64,000 bases of DNA. Origin: Leucogyrophana mollusca. Its lineage: Eukaryota > Basidiomycota > Agaricomycetes > Boletales. A program made the translations under genes and the position numbers. Shown here in pieces: positions 50,597 to 61,759 of the stretch; the stretch's first letter is position 1, and each line of letters begins with the position of its first letter. The DNA is taken from assembly GCA_021014945.1 (NCBI GenBank), contig MU266434.1, positions 1 to 64,000 on the forward strand, written 5' to 3'. Under the pieces are notes generated by a model. That model did no database searches and was not told where the DNA came from. It saw nothing but the letters and a program-made list of their open reading frames with translations.

Positions 50597-51119
50597 TTCA
50601 TCCCCGCCTTCTCTGACGTATCCTGCTTCCACAGAATGCTAGTTTGTATGATCCAATATGGCGAAGGCTTGAGAGCTTTAGTCGATGTTGGCTTCTCGAC
50701 GACCCAGCCCGAGTAGTTCCAATAGTTTACCTCGGCCACTGAAGCAGAGAGTTCCCGACATCATCGATCGTGAGGCATAGATATTATGTACGGGGACGAA
50801 ACATTGATATACATGGTTGTTGCTTTTCATCTTATGGTGTTCCATAGATGCAGTCATAGATCTGGGCAGATAACACAAAGGAAGAGGAGAGAGAAATCCG
50901 TAGGAAGGGTTGAATATGGCAACACTACAAGCTACAGGCATACAATGGTAGAGCATAAAGTTCAACAACAAAAGCATTAGCGTACAGTGCTCGTATCCCA
51001 AATCTAAGGTAGCGGAGAACGCGGCGCCGATGTACGCATTAATTAAGTCGTCCCGTAGCAGCAAAGTATAACCCACATACCTCTCAGCACTTGCCCAAAT
51101 CCAACGCAAAGCAAAAGAA
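50597..51119. other. 3' intergenic region between convergent genes
   Basis: About 520 bp between the stop codons of copy 1 of the MFS pair and the minus-strand disordered protein. No gene is seen. Confidence 0.4.
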
Positions 51120-52859
51120 CTAGCAACTTTCTGTCTCACTATGATCAGCAAAACCAGAACGAGAAAGCGACGATTTGATGTAATCGTGACTCCCGGATGC
51201 CGCCTTCCGTTTAGAAATTGGCTTGCACGTTTCGTTTCGACGAAACACCATTTGCGCAACCAGCTGAGAGATATTGCTAATGACGCCACGTCGTCGGCGA
51301 AAATCGACGTCCATGCCCTCTCCCGGCGGCGGGGAGCCGAGCCTGTCCTCGAGCTTGATCCGAAGTAGAGCCCCGACCTCTTTGCTCCTTTCCTTTTCTT
51401 TCTTCCTGATTTTTCGAGCCTCGGCTCGCACGAACAGGTCACTGTGGTCCACAAGGGACTCAACACGGCGAGCGGCTCGCTCGGCTGCCACTGACCTCTT
51501 CCGCAAGTCGAACAATTTCGAAAGCTCCGGATCAGAAATTTCGTCTGGCGTAAATCCTAAATCGAAATCCTCTGGCGAAGGAGAGCGAGGAAGGGGAACA
51601 TCTTGCGGGTCGTCAATGAGTAGTAGTGGCTGGCTGGGCGTCAATGGTACAAAGAAAGGGGGAGCAGAAACTGCAGCCGGAAGAAGGTCGTCGTCTATGT
51701 CTGCTCCGGGGAGGGAGACGAGGGGTTGACTGGGTGAGGAAGACCGGTAAGCATCCTCTAGCGGGTCACTCATCTCGTAATCAGAATCCGGAAGAAATGA
51801 GCAAGAACGTCGGCAAGGGGAAGAAGGGATGATGTGTGGCGCTCGGTCGTCGTCAATGTCAGGAAGGTCCATATGCAATATTGAGGGGGACTCCGGAGGG
51901 GAAGGCTCATCTGCATCGTTCAACGATAGCAGAGATCCGCGTGGCGACGATGGTATACGGTGATCAGGCTGGGTATTGTGACAGGGCCATGGTATATCAA
52001 GCGGTGCCAAGAGGGGCCGCGGCATGTCAAACTCGAATAACGGCGAGGGTGTTTGAAGCGGCGGAGATATCAGTGGCGAAAAGTCGTCGTTATTCATGAG
52101 AGACGTGTCCATGGGCAAGTCCTTATCCTTCGACGACAAAAAATCTGGAGACCAGAGTGGGTGGAAGAAGTCAGATGACTGGTTGCCAGATGGCGGCTCG
52201 GGCTGAACCCCAAGCCCAGAAGACTTTATAGGTGAATGAGATGAGCCTATTGTCGGCGAGAGGGGAGAAAGCGGAAGAACGGAATAGTCTTCGACGCGGG
52301 CACTTGGCATCTGTTCGTCACATTCATCATCCGTAGATTCGTCTCCGAACGACTCCATCATGTCCTCATCGCCTTCGAACGCCACATCCCCGTCGGAGTC
52401 AGGCAGCTCGAGCGTCAAGAGTGGCAGAGTCGGAGGTGGCGTTAGAGGTTTGTGACATGAGAGATCTTCGCGGCGCATGACGGTTGGAGAGTCGAGGACG
52501 CCAATTGCGTGAGTGGAGTAGATGGGCTCAAACTCGCCGATTTCTTCTGGGAGTGGAACGGTGCTTTTCGATGAAGAACTGCTGGGTGGAGGGGAGAGGT
52601 ATGGATTATAAAACACGAGACCGCACGGATTGCTTTGCTCTACTCTAGACTGCCAATGATTCTCTGAGGAGTGATCGGCTTGAGAGTAGTGCGCGATATA
52701 CGCAGATTTGCATACACTGTCTTGCGTGCGCCAAAGGTGCGACTGAGGCGGCGAGACAAAGGTGGGTCGGCGCGATAGTGAAAATGACCTAGAAAAAGAG
52801 CCGGTTGAAGCTGAAAAGTCCTCGATTGACCCAATGGTATCCATAGAAGGGTTCCCCAT
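51120..52859 (-). CDS. Ser/Pro/Asp-rich hypothetical protein
   Basis: One uninterrupted frame of 579 aa from the ATG at 52859 ('MGNPSMDTIGS'); the open frame runs six codons further upstream but only from a GTG. The bulk is disordered with repeated acidic-proline blocks ('PSPPESPSILHMDLPDIDDD', 'LPRSPSPEDFDLGFTPDE'). Near the C-terminus is a basic helical stretch 'KRSVAAERAARRVESL' followed by 'EARKIRKKEKERSKE', which may bind nucleic acid or form a coiled coil, and 'FRRRRGVISNISQLV'. No family is recognised. Composition suggests a nuclear or scaffold protein. A 5' non-coding exon or intron between 52860 and 52920 is possible. Confidence 0.65.
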   Translation of the reverse strand: MGNPSMDTIGSIEDFSASTGSFSRSFSLSRRPTFVSPPQSHLWRTQDSVCKSAYIAHYSQADHSSENHWQSRVEQSNPCGLVFYNPYLSPPPSSSSSKSTVPLPEEIGEFEPIYSTHAIGVLDSPTVMRREDLSCHKPLTPPPTLPLLTLELPDSDGDVAFEGDEDMMESFGDESTDDECDEQMPSARVEDYSVLPLSPLSPTIGSSHSPIKSSGLGVQPEPPSGNQSSDFFHPLWSPDFLSSKDKDLPMDTSLMNNDDFSPLISPPLQTPSPLFEFDMPRPLLAPLDIPWPCHNTQPDHRIPSSPRGSLLSLNDADEPSPPESPSILHMDLPDIDDDRAPHIIPSSPCRRSCSFLPDSDYEMSDPLEDAYRSSSPSQPLVSLPGADIDDDLLPAAVSAPPFFVPLTPSQPLLLIDDPQDVPLPRSPSPEDFDLGFTPDEISDPELSKLFDLRKRSVAAERAARRVESLVDHSDLFVRAEARKIRKKEKERSKEVGALLRIKLEDRLGSPPPGEGMDVDFRRRRGVISNISQLVAQMVFRRNETCKPISKRKAASGSHDYIKSSLSRSGFADHSETESC

Positions 52860-53373
52860 GATATTTGTTTTGTCCACCGTAAATCAAGACCTGTATCGAC
52901 GATTTGAACAAGCGTAGTCATGGTCAGCGCTCATAACAATGGGATAACAAAAGGACGACTAAAATTTCTCAGTCGTACTCACAGGATTCCTACATCAAAT
53001 AAAACAAGACATCCCTCAAGAACAGAAGAAAAAGACGGGTTTGTGGAGAGAACGAAGACGTTCTGTCGGTTGCAGCCCCAGCTGCAGGACCTTGTAGCCT
53101 CGTGTCGAATGACTGCCTGTGGCTGAGAACGTGTCGGGGATTGCCTTTGATGCCTGCAGGCACTCGCAACCTCGTTTTGCCACACCTAATCGGAAAATGA
53201 TCTGCTAACGTTCTGATGAGAAGGCTGTGGTAAGTTACTCTATTGCGAGTATACAAGCAGGTAATAGCAGTCAAGGGCCAGATCGTAACAATGGAGCACA
53301 AGTCGTCCGTCAGATAATTACTCGGAGCAATCACAGTGTGGCTGATTAGATAAATAGCGAAAAGACGGGGACA
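52860..53373. other. Intergenic, no gene recognised
   Basis: About 510 bp holding the promoter of the minus-strand gene to its left and the 3' end of the C2 gene to its right. Confidence 0.4.
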
Positions 53374-54931
53374 TCATGGGTGTATCATGGCGGCGGCAAG
53401 AACTTTCGGCTTCTTACTCGAGGCCCGGTGCCACAGCGTCTCCTCCCCTACAGTAGCATGAGGCTGCAACTCGTTCTCTTTCACTCCACGTTTTGTCAGC
53501 GCGTACTCCCTACACGCATCCGTGCTCCTCTTCAACTCTGGATCGTCGTGATTGAGCGCCACGACTTTGAAGCCGGGAAAATTAAACTCCAACAGCGCCT
53601 TGAGGTCCGGCAATACACTCGGATCAGGCGAATAGGTCCCAGAATTGTTGTCGATGACCAACTCCCACCCCGCCTCGCGATCCGGAATGTCATCCGAGAA
53701 GTTCTCCCATCCACCAGCCGGTCGTGGGTGAAATTCACCGCTATAGCGCACGCTTTCTGCGCAGTTGCTGTGAAGAGCGTGTTTCGAAGCAAAATCTACG
53801 AAAAAGGCCGCGCCTGTCTCTGAGAACCGGAACGACTCGTCCTCGCTGGAAATGATGTACGTGTACACAGCAGGCTTAACACGATGTGTGTATGATCGGC
53901 TGTTGTCGGTCCCAGAGCGAAGTGAGCCACCTTGAAGGAGATCGAACACATCGTCTGGACTTGTTATAGTCCCAAATCCGTTCGATATCGTTCTTGCGTA
54001 CAACATGTGATGTCCAGCCTGAATGGCGGCACGCACTGGAATTGAGGTAGGGCCCTGGAATATGGTCTGTGCAGCCTTATAGCTGCGATTCCAGTGCTGC
54101 ACACGATCCCCGAAGAAGATCGGAATGCCTTTGAGGTAAATCTTCCACGTTGAGTACAGGCGACTGTCCTGCAGGTTGGTGAAGGCTCCAGCAGTTGGCG
54201 AACTATGCCGCGAGTAACGAATTGGCCCGTCGAATAAGTATGGATGTAATTGAGCATCGTCAGAAGATGGCGAGGATTCAATCTTAAGTGATCGCCGGTT
54301 CAGTCCCCGGTAACAAATCTGATGATAGATTTGTTCTTCTCACCTTGAGCCAAAATGTTCCTCTCTTCCGCTTCAGTATCGCGCCCTCAATCTCCGCCTC
54401 TTTGGCCCCGGGTGAAACGGTGGTTTCAAACTTTCCGATGTAATCGTCGATGGGTGCTCCGTTGTCTTTGTCTCGCACTATCACTTGCAAGCATGCTGTA
54501 TTTGGGACATTCTTGACCTTCCAAACTTCATTCCAGACAGGAGACGCAGTATTGGGTTGAACCGAGGATCTATCAGGATCTCAGCAAGTCCTCTTTCCAT
54601 CAGTTGCGAGGTGACGTGCGTGAATAATATTTTATGATCCAGTTCTGCACGAAAGTAAGGATCTCCCCACCCGACAACGTCCATCTTGGGCAAGCCGGAC
54701 GCACCGATGAACTATATATATATATTCGCATAGTTCAAAAGGGAAGAAAGCAAGGGAAGTGCACACCTGGATAATCAGATCAACATACTTCATATCAACC
54801 TTGAGCTCCTCGGCAACAGCTTTGGCAGATTCGACACCAGCGGGCGTTCTGTTTTTCGCTTTTGTTACCGCACTATGGATATGCTCGACAACATTTACGG
54901 CGCTTTGTAGGGGGTTCTTGGTGCCACACAT
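53374..54931 (-). CDS. C2-domain protein with long conserved C-terminal domain
   Basis: Four or so exons. 'MCGTKNPLQSAVNVVEHIHS' begins the protein; a C2-like domain follows ('KYVDLIIQ' joined to 'FIGASGLPKMDVVGWGDPYF', 'ACKVIVRDKDNGAPIDDYIG', 'KFETTVSPGAKEAEIEG', 'RGTFWLK'). The C-terminal ~270 residues form a separate compact domain: 'STWKIYLKGIPIFFGD', 'IPVRAAIQAGHHMLYART', 'KPAVYTYIISSEDESFRFSE', 'FFVDFASKHALHSNCAESV', 'WELVIDNNSGTYSPDPSV' and 'NFPGFKVVALNHDDPELKR'. I believe this combination is conserved across fungi, but I know no function. The C2 part suggests Ca2+/membrane association. One intron contains a short (AT)n run near 54713-54725. Confidence 0.78.
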
Positions 54932-55051
54932 GATTGTTGAAGCTCAACGATCCATGAAACACGGAGAATGCTGACTCGGAGGAGCTTATTGGTGGCTGTG
55001 AACTTGGCGGCGCAGCGATCGAGCTCGTCGGGTTGGCAAATAAACCAGGAT

Positions 55052-55060
55052 TTAGGGTTA
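55052..55060 (+). promoter_or_regulatory. Telobox-like motif upstream of the C2 gene
   Basis: TTAGGGTTA at 55052-55060, about 120 bp upstream of the C2-protein start codon at 54931. It is one and a half telomere units and may be chance. Confidence 0.3.
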
Positions 55061-55348
55061 AGGTAATATGACATCAATCCATACTACTCCGCCACCCTTC
55101 CAAAAGCCCCACACATAGATCCGGATGGCTATGAAAACTCTACATGACATTGCAGGGCATCTAAGCACTCCTATTCTGTCAGATTTTTAAGGCAAGGCGA
55201 TACACCGCTCATGGCTCAGTTGTTTTGGGCAGTTGAATATCCAACATCTACCCAGGCTCGCATCCGGTCGCCATTCCGTATCGTCAGCGCGATAAGCCTG
55301 GATGAAGATGAAGATCAGACCAAGATTAGCCAAGGGTATGGGCACAGC

Positions 55349-57308
55349 TCACCCGTATCCCAGCCACGCAAGAAGCGCCGCTATACAATTAGTTCCAGCA
55401 ACACCAATGTATCCGATCAGCGGTATCACCGCACTTGCGCCAAGGGAGAGAATGAGGGATCGGAGGGCGCTGAGAGAAATACGGGTTTAGCACGCACGAC
55501 AAGTAATGGAAAGCAGTAGGTGTGGCGGACCTGGTGGCAGCTACGAATTCAGCACTGCGAGAATGTAACAGGTCTACCCCGTATGCCCACGACGGACTCA
55601 ATACAAAGTCCACCTGGGTAACTATGTTAGCCTCATACTTGCTCCCCAAGTGAAGGTTGTATACCCCAAGTCCGTTCGTGAAGAGGCACAGCAAATTTAA
55701 ACCAAGACCCACTGGCCCGTCGACGAAAGTGGTGATCAGGCCAGACGAGGCAACAGAAAGCGGGACCAAGATAAGCCCCCCTATGAAAGTCGCCCTTAGT
55801 CGGTCTTCAGGAACCCATTCCCCCTTGCGCTTCTTTCGCCATCTTTTAACCACGACATCAGATAGTCGACCTGCAAGGGGAGCGCCCACTAAATGTATTC
55901 ATCAGTAGCAACCCTTGCATAAAAAAAAAAGGAACAGTCTGTACGAAAGTTGCCTAGGCCGTTGGGCAAGAAGCATGCACCAATGAAAGCATCATTTGTT
56001 ATCCCATACCGTACTCCCTTTTAGGTGACGGGGATCAGCCCATAACTAATAGTGAAATGCGGAAGATGGCTGACGATAGTATAAGCAAGCGGTACTAGAA
56101 GGACTGGGTCTGCTATCAATCCGTCTGATCAGCACCGATGTACGTGGTGACATACCGTAATCCGTCAGCAAGGAAAGGCTGCCTGCAAAAGCCTGTCGGC
56201 GGTTTCTTCAGCAAAGGTGATCGCTTCAAACCATTTAATCAAAACACACTACTGCTAGCAGGTTTGGACTGCGAAGTAGCCACAGGCTGCCAAGGGGATT
56301 AATCCATACGAATCGTGATCTTCTAGACTCTGGCAACTTCTCGATACCTCTTGTCCCCGGGTGACTTGTCTCGGGAAGGAGTAGGTATACGAGGAGAAAC
56401 TCCAAACCGCCCCATGCCCCGAGTACAATATGGATTATGCGCCACGATGCATACTGCGCAGCGAGTCCTACACATCCGTTATGACCGTGATGCTTGAAGG
56501 TGCTCCAACAATCACTTACCGCCTCCCAGCGGTGCGACCGCAAGACCAAAGAGTGATGCCTGCATGAGAGAATAGCCATCAGTCCATGATCGTCAACACC
56601 TAGATAAGCTTATAGACGACGAATTAAACGTACGCCAAAGAAGGTACCTATTGCGGCTCCTCGTTCCTCAAGCTTGTAGATATCTCCAATTATGCCCGGC
56701 CCAAGGGCCATGCCGCCTGATGAGCCGAATGCTTGCACAACACGCCAAAACAAGAGAGTTGGAAGGGAGCGCGACATGGCAACTCCAAAACTTCCAAGAC
56801 ACAACAAAGGGAGTCCAACCAGAAAAACTGGCCTCTTGCCATCTGTTTCGAGCAATCGATCATAAGATTTATCCTCGACTGGGAGGAGACCTTGACGACT
56901 CACAGAAGGTTGAATATGACGCCCATACAAGGGATCCTATGGCCCCAGACAATATCGACAGGCTGATTGCCAAACTGTAATCCAGTGGTGCGATTTGGGT
57001 CAGCATGCGACATCCAGAAAGTTGCAAGTTGTTGAATACCTTACGACAGCACCCGTCGAATCGAGGTCTCGGGCGATCTCTGGTATCGACGGGACGAACG
57101 TCCCAGAAACAAACACTAATATCCAACAAAAACAAGTTGAACAACTGGAAAACGAAAACGATGCCGACGGGTGCGGCTTACTGGGTAGTAGCCCGGCGAG
57201 GGAGACCACGAAGACGATAGTCCTCTTTTGCGAGTCAGTGAAACGCTTGTAGATGGCCTCATGTGCATATTCTTGGGTGAGTAGGAGGGGGCTGTCTTCG
57301 GAGGCCAT
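55349..57308 (-). CDS. MFS drug:H+ antiporter (DHA1-like), copy 2
   Basis: Minus-strand paralogue of the gene at 48724. Matching blocks: 'MASEDSPLLL', 'KRFTDSQKRTIVFVVSLAGL', 'GTFVPSIPEIARDLDS', 'PVFLVGLPLLCLGSFGVAM', 'LLFWRVVQAFGSSGGMALG', 'IGDIYKLEERGAAIGTF', 'AAQYASWRIIHIVLGAWG', 'LLLPETSHPGTRGIEKLPES', 'YGITNDAFIGACFLPNGLGN', 'GAPLAGRLSDVVVKRWRKKR', 'GEWVPEDRLRATFIGGLILV' and the last helix 'IAALLAWLGYG'. I could follow reading frames through all introns without a clear break, though the middle (about 56100-56270) is less certain. The same DHA1 export function is inferred. Confidence 0.77.
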
Positions 57309-57690
57309 TGCACTGACACAAGGTCCTACGACTCGATGACTCGGGGTGGTGGGTCGTACTTAGCTCGAGTGGGCATTATAGTCAAGTCAATTACGCAACT
57401 TGACCTCCACCAGGCGAATCAGAAGGAGTGACAGGTGCCAGTGTGACCTCCGGCAAAGGATTGTTATCGGCAAGTCTACCCTATCGTTCGCAGGTACTTA
57501 TTTATGGCTCCGGATGTCTGTTGACAGGTGTAACTCGTGGATGTGTAGTTCAAGAGATAATACAAGTGATTGTATAAGTACGGTATGGTGCAGATTATCG
57601 AAATGCCAGTGAAAGAGTGAGTGTGAGCATCGTAGCTAAAGCCGAAATTTGAAGGAACGGTATATGGGTCGGGTCATAAGGGCATTTTCA

Positions 57691-60600
57691 TCATCGTGAT
57701 CTGGAGGTGGTGACTTTGGCGGTCTCAGCAACATTGTCAAGCTGTGTATTACGTTTCTGTGCGAGCTCAAATTGCCGCTCGAGACTCCTGATAACGACCT
57801 CATGTTAATCAACAGCGTAAAAATAGAACAGGTGACTGACTTTATCTGGTTTTCAAGCTCGAGCGCTCTCTCCTTCCCTCCTTGTCGTTCCCTCTTGTAC
57901 TTTTCTTCCGCGGCCTTTATACGAGCCTCGTACTCCTTCACTCGAGCCTCCCATTTCGAGTCGACGGTAACGGTCTTCTGGTTTATGTTCGAGATCTTCT
58001 CTTCCGAAATGAGAAGCTGATTCTGCACCACGGTCAGGCGCTTCTCGGCATTCACGGCACGAGACAATAGGCTCTTCACTTCCTGCGAATCTCCTTGCGC
58101 GGGACGCCTCGCAGTGGTCAGTTGAGATGCGAGCTCCGCATTGGTACTCTGCACATGAATGTTTAGATAACGCAAAATATTCCAATCGGGAGGTTGTCTA
58201 CCTTGAGTGCCTCAAGTTCACCCTCCTTCGCCGTGTACTTGCGTCTCCAAGTGGCTTTGGCTTCACCATAAGCCTTGACGCTCGATTCAAACTTATCGAT
58301 CTGCTTCCACCGCGTATCAAGTTGCTTCCGCATATCGGTCAGTTTTTCCGAAAACTTCCCCTCTGCCTCTTTGACACGCTTGTCAAAGTCAAGCTGAATC
58401 TGGCTAAGAGCCTTCAGGCGAGTAATGAGGTTATCATGAAAGACACCGAAATTTGTGAAAGGCTTCGTCTCTGCCTGATTGCCCTTCTTCTTGCGCGGCC
58501 GTCAGCGAGTGACACCTGTAGCTTCAAAAAAAGCACGACGTACCGGTGTCTTATCGACGCCGAGGATCTTATCCATATACTGGTAGATAGTGAGCAGGAG
58601 AGTATTCCGTTCCGTTAGCTGATCGCGGTACTGATTCTCAGCGGTGAGCAGGGCACGTTGGTCCTTCGACAGCCGCTGCTCGAGCTCTGACATCTTCGTT
58701 CGACAGGTCGACAGTTCATTCTCGGAAGTCTTTAAGCTAGTCTGAGTGCTGTCAAGCTTTTCGGAGAGGTTAAGTCGCGCCTGCGTTTGCGACGCGAGCT
58801 GAGTAGCTAACTCCCGAATCTCGCCGTGCAGCTTGTCGATGACGTCGTCCCGATCACGAGTTTTCCCTTCACGTTCAGCCAGATCTGCGCGAGCCCGCTC
58901 AAGGTCGGCCTCCAGTCGCTGCACGTCTCTTTTGAGGCGGTCAACTTCAAGCTCCAGCGAGAATCGTGCAGTAGTATGAGACTCGCCCAGCTGCTTCCTG
59001 TCAGCTTCGAGTGTTTGAAGAGTAGCCTGGACAGTTTCGAGGTCCGATTGTCTCTGGGCGAGGATTGATTGGGCTCGGGCAAGGTCGGCGAGTGCGGACT
59101 GCAGGGCGGCCTCTTTGTTCTCGAGATTTCGTCGCTCGTGTTGGATGTTCGTGTCGTGCTGATTCTCAGCCCTCTCGAAATCTTGCTCGATTTTCTCTCG
59201 GTCATTGCGTTCGCGCTTGACCTCTTCGACGAGATCTTCAATGTGCCGAGCGAGCTCTTCTTGTCGAGATCTGTGGGCAAGGACGTCATCACAACATTGG
59301 TCGTACATCTCTTGCAACTCCTGTACTTGGGACTTGAGGTTGGATACTTTCTGCAAAGTATAGGTGCATGAGTATTGTGAGGTTCACTGCATGGATTTGA
59401 ACATTTTACCTCCTTGAGTGCGACTGACAGTGCCTCCAACCGCTCCCGCTCGATAGCATCCTCCTCTCGAGCCCGCTCGCTCTCGTCTTTTAGCCTGTCG
59501 TTCTCCTCCTCGAGCATGTAGACCTGGTCACCGAGCTTTTCGATTTCCCTGTTAGCAGCTTCGAGTTCCGCATCCTTCTCCTCTGCTTCTTGTTCGAGAT
59601 GAGCGAGTGTGGCCTCGAACTTCGCATGAAGGTCGTTGGTATTCGCCTCAAGCTCCGAAATGTTCAGTCGCAGCTCTTTGGACTCAGTCTCGCGTTCAGC
59701 AAGAACCTGCAAGGTGTCGATGAGTGAGAGTATAACCAGAAGCAAGAGAACTAACGTCGCGCAGTTCCTCAACCTGGCCTCGAGCTTCCTCGACCTCCCC
59801 TCTCCACTCTTCTTCAACAACGTCGACGACGCGATCGTGTTCCGCAACTAAATCGTCGATCTCCTTGTTCTTCATCTCAATTTCGTCTTCCTTCTGCTGC
59901 AGCTCAATGGTCGCGGCAGCCAGCTTGTCTCGGAGAGCGTTAAGATCCTCCTCCACAGCTTCCCGCTCTTCCCGTTCCTCTATTATCTGAGCCCGGCTTT
60001 CGCTGCGCTCAATCGACTCGGCCTCCCTCCTCCGCTGCACATCTTCGATCTCGAGCCGGAGAGCATCTACCTCGTCTGCCAAATCCTCTTTCTCGTCCTC
60101 TTTCTGCATGAGCAACTCGTTCTGTTCCGCGATCTTTGCTCGCAGATCCTCGTTGTCCGCCCCCAGTTCCTCTATCTTCCTCTGCCAGCGCTCACGTCTG
60201 CTCTCACCACTCTCATCCGTAGATTGATCGCCCCGTTTCTCGACTATCTCGCGGAGACGCTCGATTTCCTCCATGTTATCCTCCAACAGCCCACGGACGT
60301 TCTCAAGATCTTCCTCCAGCTCTTCATTGCGGGCCTCGACCTCTCTCAACGCACTCTCATCCACCGTAGGAACGTGTCCTCTCCGCAACTCCTTTATCTC
60401 GCGCTCACGTTCCTGCAACTTCGCCTCCAGCTCCCGTTCTCGGTCTCGAGAGTTCCCAGTTCCGCGCTGCGATCGCTCGAGCTCACGTTCGAGCTCCAGT
60501 ACGAGCTTCTTGAGTTTCTTCATCTCCATTCCACGCTGCTGGACCTCTATCTTGAGCGTGATGTTCTGCTTTAAAGCAGCGTCGATTTGATCTGGAGCCA

Positions 60601-61158
60601 GTTGGGCAAGCCGTTCTTCGAGAAAGTGAACTCGTAGTTTGATGTTGAAGTTTTCTTTCTTGAGGCTGTCAATGTGCTGTGGCACGTCATGTTAGATTTT
60701 ATGTGCCACCTAAGATTGCGCGAGTCCACCAGTACCTTCTCTTGATCGCGGAGGGTCAAAGTGACACCCTTTGAGCCTCCTGCGCTTGCTCTAGATCGCT
60801 TTGCACGAGTGGCGACTGGAGTTTCAGGCCCTTCACCCCATGGCTTTTCTCGTCCAGGCGTGTCTAAAAAATCACCTTCGACATGCTCATTCTCCTCGTC
60901 GTGGCTTGACAAACCGAGTCGCCTAAGAGAAGAAGGCTCGTCTAGCCTCTTCCGCAAGTAAGCTGAACCATGCTCAGGCGGCGACGGTGTCGACAAAGGA
61001 GCAGACGAAGGTGCTGTTGTCTGTGACGATACAGATGGTACGCGCAAGTTTTTGGCTGGTGTAGAGAAACCCGACACGAGCGAGCCGAGAGAAAGGTCTG
61101 GATGGGTTCCGGCGGACTGCGAGGACGTGTCTGGTCGGATGTTCAGCGCCGCAGACAT
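57691..61158 (-). CDS. CM1-motif coiled-coil protein of microtubule-organising centres
   Basis: A ~1,000-residue, multi-exon protein. The N-terminal ~130 residues are Ser/Pro-rich ('SGFSTPAKNLRVPS'). Next, 'TLTLRDQEK' is spliced to 'HIDSLKKENFNIKLRVHF' and 'LEERL': this is the Centrosomin motif 1 (CM1), which binds the gamma-tubulin complex in Cnn, CDK5RAP2, Mto1 and Pcp1. Almost everything after it is continuous coiled coil (Glu/Arg/Leu heptads), ending 'QFELAQKRNTQLDNVAETAK'. Fungal homologues are often named anucleate primary sterigmata protein B. It should recruit gamma-tubulin to spindle pole bodies or cytoplasmic MTOCs. A C-terminal targeting domain such as PACT is not obvious. Confidence 0.87.
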
Positions 61159-61686
61159 GGCAGTGTATCAATTACGCTTTGGGAAGCTTCTTGGGCTGTC
61201 TGACAACTGGCTTCTGTTCAGAACGATCGTGTACTGCACTGTGAAATCTGTCACTCGACACACTGTGACTATAAGTCCACTGGGTGATGAAAGACGAACT
61301 CACAGGCCAGACCAGGGCCAAATAGACGTCGTATACACTGTAAAAGAAAGACACCGTGGTTAGCAGGTAGTGCGCACGCCGCAAGGCCCTGGCGGATTGA
61401 AGCAAAGGACTCCGACGCCACCCAAAGCAATCGGACATGTCCGAATTCCGACAATATAACTCTTGTTCTCTTTCCCGATGGACCCAGCTGGACCTACAAA
61501 TCGATGAAAATGGCTGCCTCACAAGGGGGGTCGTAACGAATGCGACCGTCGTCTCCAGGCCTGCTTATTGTGTCTCGAAGCGCCACGATCCAGGGCGCGT
61601 AGCACAGGTATCGACCCGACACTGTCGCTTTGGCCACGCTTGAGCTCGAGTGGCTCAAGGAGCACCATGTAACGCTTTGACGTTTC

Positions 61687-61693
61687 TATATAA
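61687..61693 (+). promoter_or_regulatory. TATA box of kinase 2
   Basis: TATATAA ends 67 nt before the ATG at 61760, matching the spacing at the paralogous kinase 1. Confidence 0.5.
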
Positions 61694-61759
61694 TATGTCT
61701 GTTATTATGTAGACTCCCCAGAACATTTCTCTCTCCCCTCTCATATCCAACAGACCACC

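Noticed and set aside
54286..54306. tRNA-like T-arm (CCGGTTCAGTCCCCGG)
   Set aside because: The TPsiC consensus is imperfect, there is no A box or cloverleaf, and the bases fall inside an intron of the C2-domain gene.
54713..54725. (AT)n run as a regulatory or replication element
   Set aside because: Short simple repeat inside an intron; nothing else supports a function.
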